From positions 1 to 50,626 of the forward strand of contig JAZSAT010000029.1 in the NCBI GenBank assembly GCA_045602025.1: a stretch of 50,626 nucleotides of DNA, written 5' to 3'. Position 1 is the stretch's first letter. Each line of letters starts with the position of its first letter. Origin of the DNA: RGIG5579 sp045602025 (GTDB lineage Bacteria > Bacillota > Clostridia > Oscillospirales > SIG627). The position numbers and the translations under genes are program-made. The notes beneath the pieces were generated by a model, which saw nothing but the letters and a program-made list of their open reading frames with translations, was not told the DNA's origin and did no database searches. Of the stretch, positions 47,666 through 50,626 are shown piece after piece.

Positions 47666-49084
47666 CTATTTTTCGGAATTCTTTTTCTGCTCTTCTTCGG
47701 CAATACTTTTTGCTTCTTCCTGCGTTTCTTCTGCTTTTTCAAATCCCTCGGTGCTTTCCTTCTGGAACATAATTCGGATGGTGGTTGCGATCAACTTCAG
47801 ATCGAGAAGAAGGGAATAGTTTTCAATATAAAGCAGGTCCATACGAAGCTTGTCATAGGGGTTTGTGTTGTATTTTCCGTAGATCTGAGCGTAGCCGGTA
47901 AGGCCGCCCTTTACCTTTAAACGATAGGTGAATTCCGGGATTTCATTGGTGTATTTTTCTACATGCTCAACACGCTCGGGACGGGGACCTACGATACTCA
48001 TATCTCCCTTGAGAATATTCAAAATCTGAGGCAGCTCATCGATACGAAGCGCGCGGATCACCTTGCCCACCTTGGTAATGCGGGGATCTTCTCCGGTAGC
48101 GGGGATGGAGATGCCGGCAGCTTCTGCATTGACGATCATACTTCTGAATTTTAAAATGTTGAACACCTTTTCATTGATGGTGACTCTCTTTTGCTTGTAA
48201 AAAACAGGGCCGCCGTCTTCCAGCTTGATGGCAATGGCAACGATGAGCATGATCGGCGCTGCAAGGATCATAGCCAAAAGGCAAAGAACGATGTCCATGA
48301 TTCTCTTCAGGATTCTTTGCGTAATGGTAAGGCCGAATCCTTTTACGAAGAAAATAGGTGTATCAAAGAGGGAATTGTCTGTGGAGCCGCGCAGGATCAC
48401 ATCGGTAATTTTGGGAACAACATAGGCCATCTGGCTATGCTGATAGCAGAATTTCAAAATATCGTTTCTCTTTTGCGCGGGAACATCGTTGATGATTACC
48501 GCATCGTATTTTGCGATCTCTTTGCAGATGAGGTCAAAATCTTCCTCGGAGGAGATCAGCTTTTTGATCTGGTATTTATCCTTACGGGAATCCATTTTTA
48601 CCTTCAGCTGCAAAGAATTGTTGGTTCCGTAGACCATGATCATCTGCCGCGGCGCGTAGATGTGCTGGTGCAGGGAAGTGCAGATCAATACAAAAAACAT
48701 TGTGATCAGAACATCTGCAAGACACAGCATCAAAATGGGAACAGGCGTGATCATTGCATTCTGAATCAAGCAAAGCTGAAAATAGGTGATAAAATTGGCG
48801 ATAAAAATACCGATCCATTGCGCAAGGGTAACATCGAATCGGTGCAGATCCGCAAAGAGAAAGCCGTCCATATTTTTGATCAGGAAAAAGGAGATCAGCG
48901 CATAAACGCCCATCAATACATATTTTCCTTTAAAAAGAAACAATTCATCCTCGTCGTATCCGTGACGCCAGAACAGATAATAAACAACGGAAAGCACCAA
49001 AATCTCCAAAAGGGCTTCCAGTCCGCGGAGAAAGCTTTTTTCAATTTCGCGCTTGAATATTTTTTGTTTTGTTTTATGTGTCAT
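47666..49084 (-). CDS. WcaJ-type undecaprenyl-phosphate sugar-1-phosphate transferase
   Basis: 472 aa. Four to five N-terminal membrane segments, a nucleotide-binding-like central domain (MVYGTNNSLQLKV), a further membrane hairpin (RIMDIVLCLLAMILAAPIML), and the catalytic bacterial sugar transferase domain: KQKRVTINEKVFNILKFRSM, RITKVGKVIRALRIDELPQ, NILKGDMSIVGPRPE and VKGGLTGYAQIYGKYN. It starts repeat-unit assembly by moving a hexose-1-phosphate, often glucose, to undecaprenyl phosphate. The C-terminus carries an extra acidic tail of about 30 residues (EKAEETQEEAKSIAEEEQKK). It is the only initiating transferase in the window and may serve the 25967-34648 operon. Confidence 0.92.
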   Translation of the reverse strand: MTHKTKQKIFKREIEKSFLRGLEALLEILVLSVVYYLFWRHGYDEDELFLFKGKYVLMGVYALISFFLIKNMDGFLFADLHRFDVTLAQWIGIFIANFITYFQLCLIQNAMITPVPILMLCLADVLITMFFVLICTSLHQHIYAPRQMIMVYGTNNSLQLKVKMDSRKDKYQIKKLISSEEDFDLICKEIAKYDAVIINDVPAQKRNDILKFCYQHSQMAYVVPKITDVILRGSTDNSLFDTPIFFVKGFGLTITQRILKRIMDIVLCLLAMILAAPIMLIVAIAIKLEDGGPVFYKQKRVTINEKVFNILKFRSMIVNAEAAGISIPATGEDPRITKVGKVIRALRIDELPQILNILKGDMSIVGPRPERVEHVEKYTNEIPEFTYRLKVKGGLTGYAQIYGKYNTNPYDKLRMDLLYIENYSLLLDLKLIATTIRIMFQKESTEGFEKAEETQEEAKSIAEEEQKKNSEK

Positions 49085-49185
49085 TGAAATACTCCTAAAA
49101 AAGGAAATTTAGCATCAAATTCGATCAATCTTTTTGTGCTATGAAACATTATAAATTCAGATAACAACAAAAATACAGTTAACAG

Positions 49186-49214
49186 ATTATACCATAGGAA
49201 AAGAAAAAAAGCAA
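49186..49214 (-). promoter_or_regulatory. Promoter of the sugar transferase gene
   Basis: On the minus strand TTGCTT (49209-49214), 17-bp spacer ending TGG, TATAAT (49186-49191). The leader before the ATG at 49084 is about 95 nt. Confidence 0.65.
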
Positions 49215-49218
49215 TGGA

Positions 49219-49294
49219 TTTTGACAAATATATACAAATACCGGCTTGCCGAAGGGTGACGCATTTTTTGTCAAAACCGCACTCCCTCACCCTT
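49219..49294. promoter_or_regulatory. Interleaved inverted repeats between divergent promoters
   Basis: TTTTGACAAA at 49219-49228 pairs perfectly with TTTGTCAAAA at 49267-49276, and AAGGGTGA at 49252-49259 pairs with TCACCCTT at 49287-49294. The last arm overlaps the -35 of the glycerol-1-phosphate dehydrogenase promoter. These may be operator half-sites; no regulator is assigned. Confidence 0.35.
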
Positions 49295-49321
49295 GACTTC
49301 CTTTCGCAATATTGGTATAAT
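49293..49321 (+). promoter_or_regulatory. Promoter of the glycerol-1-phosphate dehydrogenase gene
   Basis: TTGACT at 49293-49298, 17-bp spacer with extended -10 TGG, TATAAT at 49316-49321. Confidence 0.75.
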
Positions 49322-49362
49322 AAACTTGTATTTTGATACTATTTTGTAAAAGGGGTGTTATT

Positions 49363-50625
49363 GTGGATATCAATAAGCTTTTAGAAGGATTTGAATGCTC
49401 TTGCGGAAAGAAGCATACCTGTCCCATTCAGTATGTCTACATCGAAAAAAATGCGATGGCAAGACTTACAAAGATCTGTGCGGCATACCAGAAAATTTTG
49501 ATCGTTGCCGACGAAAATACTTTTGCGGCAGCCGGGGAAAAGACCCTTTCTGCCTTGAAGGGCAAAGATGTAAGACAGGTTATGTTTTCCGGCAAGGAGA
49601 TCCTTGTTCCCAACGAAGTTGCCATTGATAAGGTAACGGAGAATCTTTTGGATGCAGACTTGATTTTGGGTATCGGATCCGGTGTTATTCAGGACCTTTG
49701 TAAATATGTTTCCCATTTTCAGAAGGTTCCTTATATGGTGGTTGCAACCGCTCCCTCTATGGATGGATATGCATCTACCGGTGCCGCTATGATCACCGGC
49801 GGTATGAAGGTGACCTATTCTGCGGGCCTTCCCGTTGCGCTCGTAGCAGATACCGAGGTTCTCAAAAATGCGCCGATGGATATGCTCAAAGCAGGCTACG
49901 GCGATGTAATCGGAAAGTTTTCCGCACTGAATGACTGGGAGCTGAGCCGCGAAGTAACCGGCGAATATTTCTGCCAGTACATCTACGATCTGACCTACGA
50001 GCAGATCGAAACCACCTTAAAGCTTGCCGACGGAATCCTTGAAAGAAACGAGGATAGCGTAAAGGCATTGATGGATGCCCTTGTGATCATCGGTATTATG
50101 ATGAGCTTTGCCGGCTCCTCAAGGCCTGCATCAGGCAGCGAGCATCACCTTTCCCATTTCTTCGAGATCACCGGCATCGTGGAGAACAAGCCCTATTTCC
50201 CCCACGGCATCGATGTGGCATACTCCACCGTCATCACCGCAAAGATTCGGGAGGAGCTTGTGGCAAAAGCCTTCCCCGAAACCCAATACCGCCCAAAAAA
50301 AGCGGCTCTTGCCGCCAAACTGGACAGCATTTACGGCCCGGTGGCAAGCGGCTGCATGGCCCTGCAGGAAAAGGTGGGCAACTATGCCGCAAACAGAGCC
50401 GATGTTTACAAAGCAAACGAAAGAGCCATCAAGAAAGTGCTGGCCGAAATGCCCGGTGCGGACACAATCGAAGCCATTCTCCAGGATATTGGCCTTGATA
50501 GGAAAGCCTTCTATGATATGTACGGCGAAGCAAAGATCAGCGATGCCATTTGGTACGCCAAGGATCTGAAGGACCGCTACACTGTCCTTTGGCTGAATTA
50601 CGATTTGTTCGGCGGCAGCGTATAA
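49363..50625 (+). CDS. sn-glycerol-1-phosphate dehydrogenase (AraM/EgsA family)
   Basis: 420 aa from the GTG at 49363, with AAAAGGGG upstream; the TTG at 49333 lacks a ribosome site and lies too close to the promoter. ECSCGKKHTC is the usual N-terminal motif. NAD binding uses GIGSGVIQDLCKY near 103-115 and TAPSMDGYASTGAAM. Metal ligands are expected at D181 (GYGDVIGK), a histidine of SEHHLSH (261-265) and H281 (FPHGIDVAYS). The enzyme reduces dihydroxyacetone phosphate to glycerol 1-phosphate, an archaeal-type lipid backbone also used by some Firmicutes. The stop is the last codon but one base of the window. No partner prenyltransferase is visible here. Confidence 0.9.
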   Translation: MDINKLLEGFECSCGKKHTCPIQYVYIEKNAMARLTKICAAYQKILIVADENTFAAAGEKTLSALKGKDVRQVMFSGKEILVPNEVAIDKVTENLLDADLILGIGSGVIQDLCKYVSHFQKVPYMVVATAPSMDGYASTGAAMITGGMKVTYSAGLPVALVADTEVLKNAPMDMLKAGYGDVIGKFSALNDWELSREVTGEYFCQYIYDLTYEQIETTLKLADGILERNEDSVKALMDALVIIGIMMSFAGSSRPASGSEHHLSHFFEITGIVENKPYFPHGIDVAYSTVITAKIREELVAKAFPETQYRPKKAALAAKLDSIYGPVASGCMALQEKVGNYAANRADVYKANERAIKKVLAEMPGADTIEAILQDIGLDRKAFYDMYGEAKISDAIWYAKDLKDRYTVLWLNYDLFGGSV

Positions 50626-50626
50626 T

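Noticed and set aside
48191..49087. 298-codon open frame on the plus strand
   Set aside because: Antisense to the sugar transferase gene; no family features.
1..50626. tRNA, rRNA, CRISPR arrays, insertion sequences, prophage genes
   Set aside because: No cloverleaf, ribosomal, repeat-spacer or transposase/integrase signal was seen on reading both strands.

Overview
The window looks like a chromosomal segment of a Gram-positive, low-to-mid GC Clostridia-type bacterium, probably from a gut-like habitat. The reasons are strong AGGAGG-type ribosome sites, TTGACA/TATAAT promoters that mostly carry an extended -10 TGn, short GC-rich terminators with T tracts, a BlaI/BlaR1-type regulator pair, a YtgP/SpoVB-like MurJ flippase, and several carbohydrate-degrading enzymes. 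I see no tRNA, rRNA, CRISPR array or insertion sequence.

Layout. (1) 1-12156 is an accessory carbohydrate region. It holds an AraC-type regulator (cut by the left edge) divergent from a GH127-type glycosidase, an SDR, a FAD oxidoreductase, an SMP-30/gluconolactonase-like propeller, a GpsA-like dehydrogenase, a BlaI/M56 (BlaR1-like) pair with its operators, and a second GH127-like enzyme. (2) 12470-25702 is a glycan-decoration locus. A nine-gene minus-strand operon runs rfbF-rfbG-rfbH, gtrA, a GT39-like membrane protein, a yerE-like ThDP enzyme, a yerF-like reductase, gtrB and a GtrII-like membrane transferase. A paralogue of the GT39-like protein converges on it from the plus strand. (3) 25967-34648 is a second minus-strand operon for a Wzx/Wzy-type surface polysaccharide: two polymerase/ligase-like proteins, a flippase, two GT4, one GT2 and a split PssD/PssE transferase. 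(4) 34932-41611 is a plus-strand catabolic run: AraC regulator, GH42-like hydrolase, SDR, sugar-acid dehydratase (enolase superfamily), KDPG-type aldolase, then a WbsX/GH99-like protein. (5) 41759-47610 is a four-gene run of alanine-racemase-like enzyme, D-amino-acid-ligase-like ATP-grasp, AsnB-type amidotransferase and MurJ-type flippase. (6) 47666-50625 is a WcaJ-type initiating sugar-phosphate transferase divergent from a glycerol-1-phosphate dehydrogenase.

The most interesting inference concerns region 2. The gene set matches the CDP-glucose to CDP-3,6-dideoxy-4-ketohexose route followed by YerE/YerF-type addition of a two-carbon branch, that is, a yersiniose-like branched sugar known from Yersinia LPS. 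Here it sits in one operon with a Gtr-type module (lipid-linked transfer, flipping, extracytoplasmic transfer), in what appears to be a Gram-positive cell. Region 5 is the second candidate system: a D-amino acid ligation and amidation module next to a lipid II flippase homologue, which suggests peptidoglycan cross-bridge tailoring. Both are inferences from family membership and gene order.
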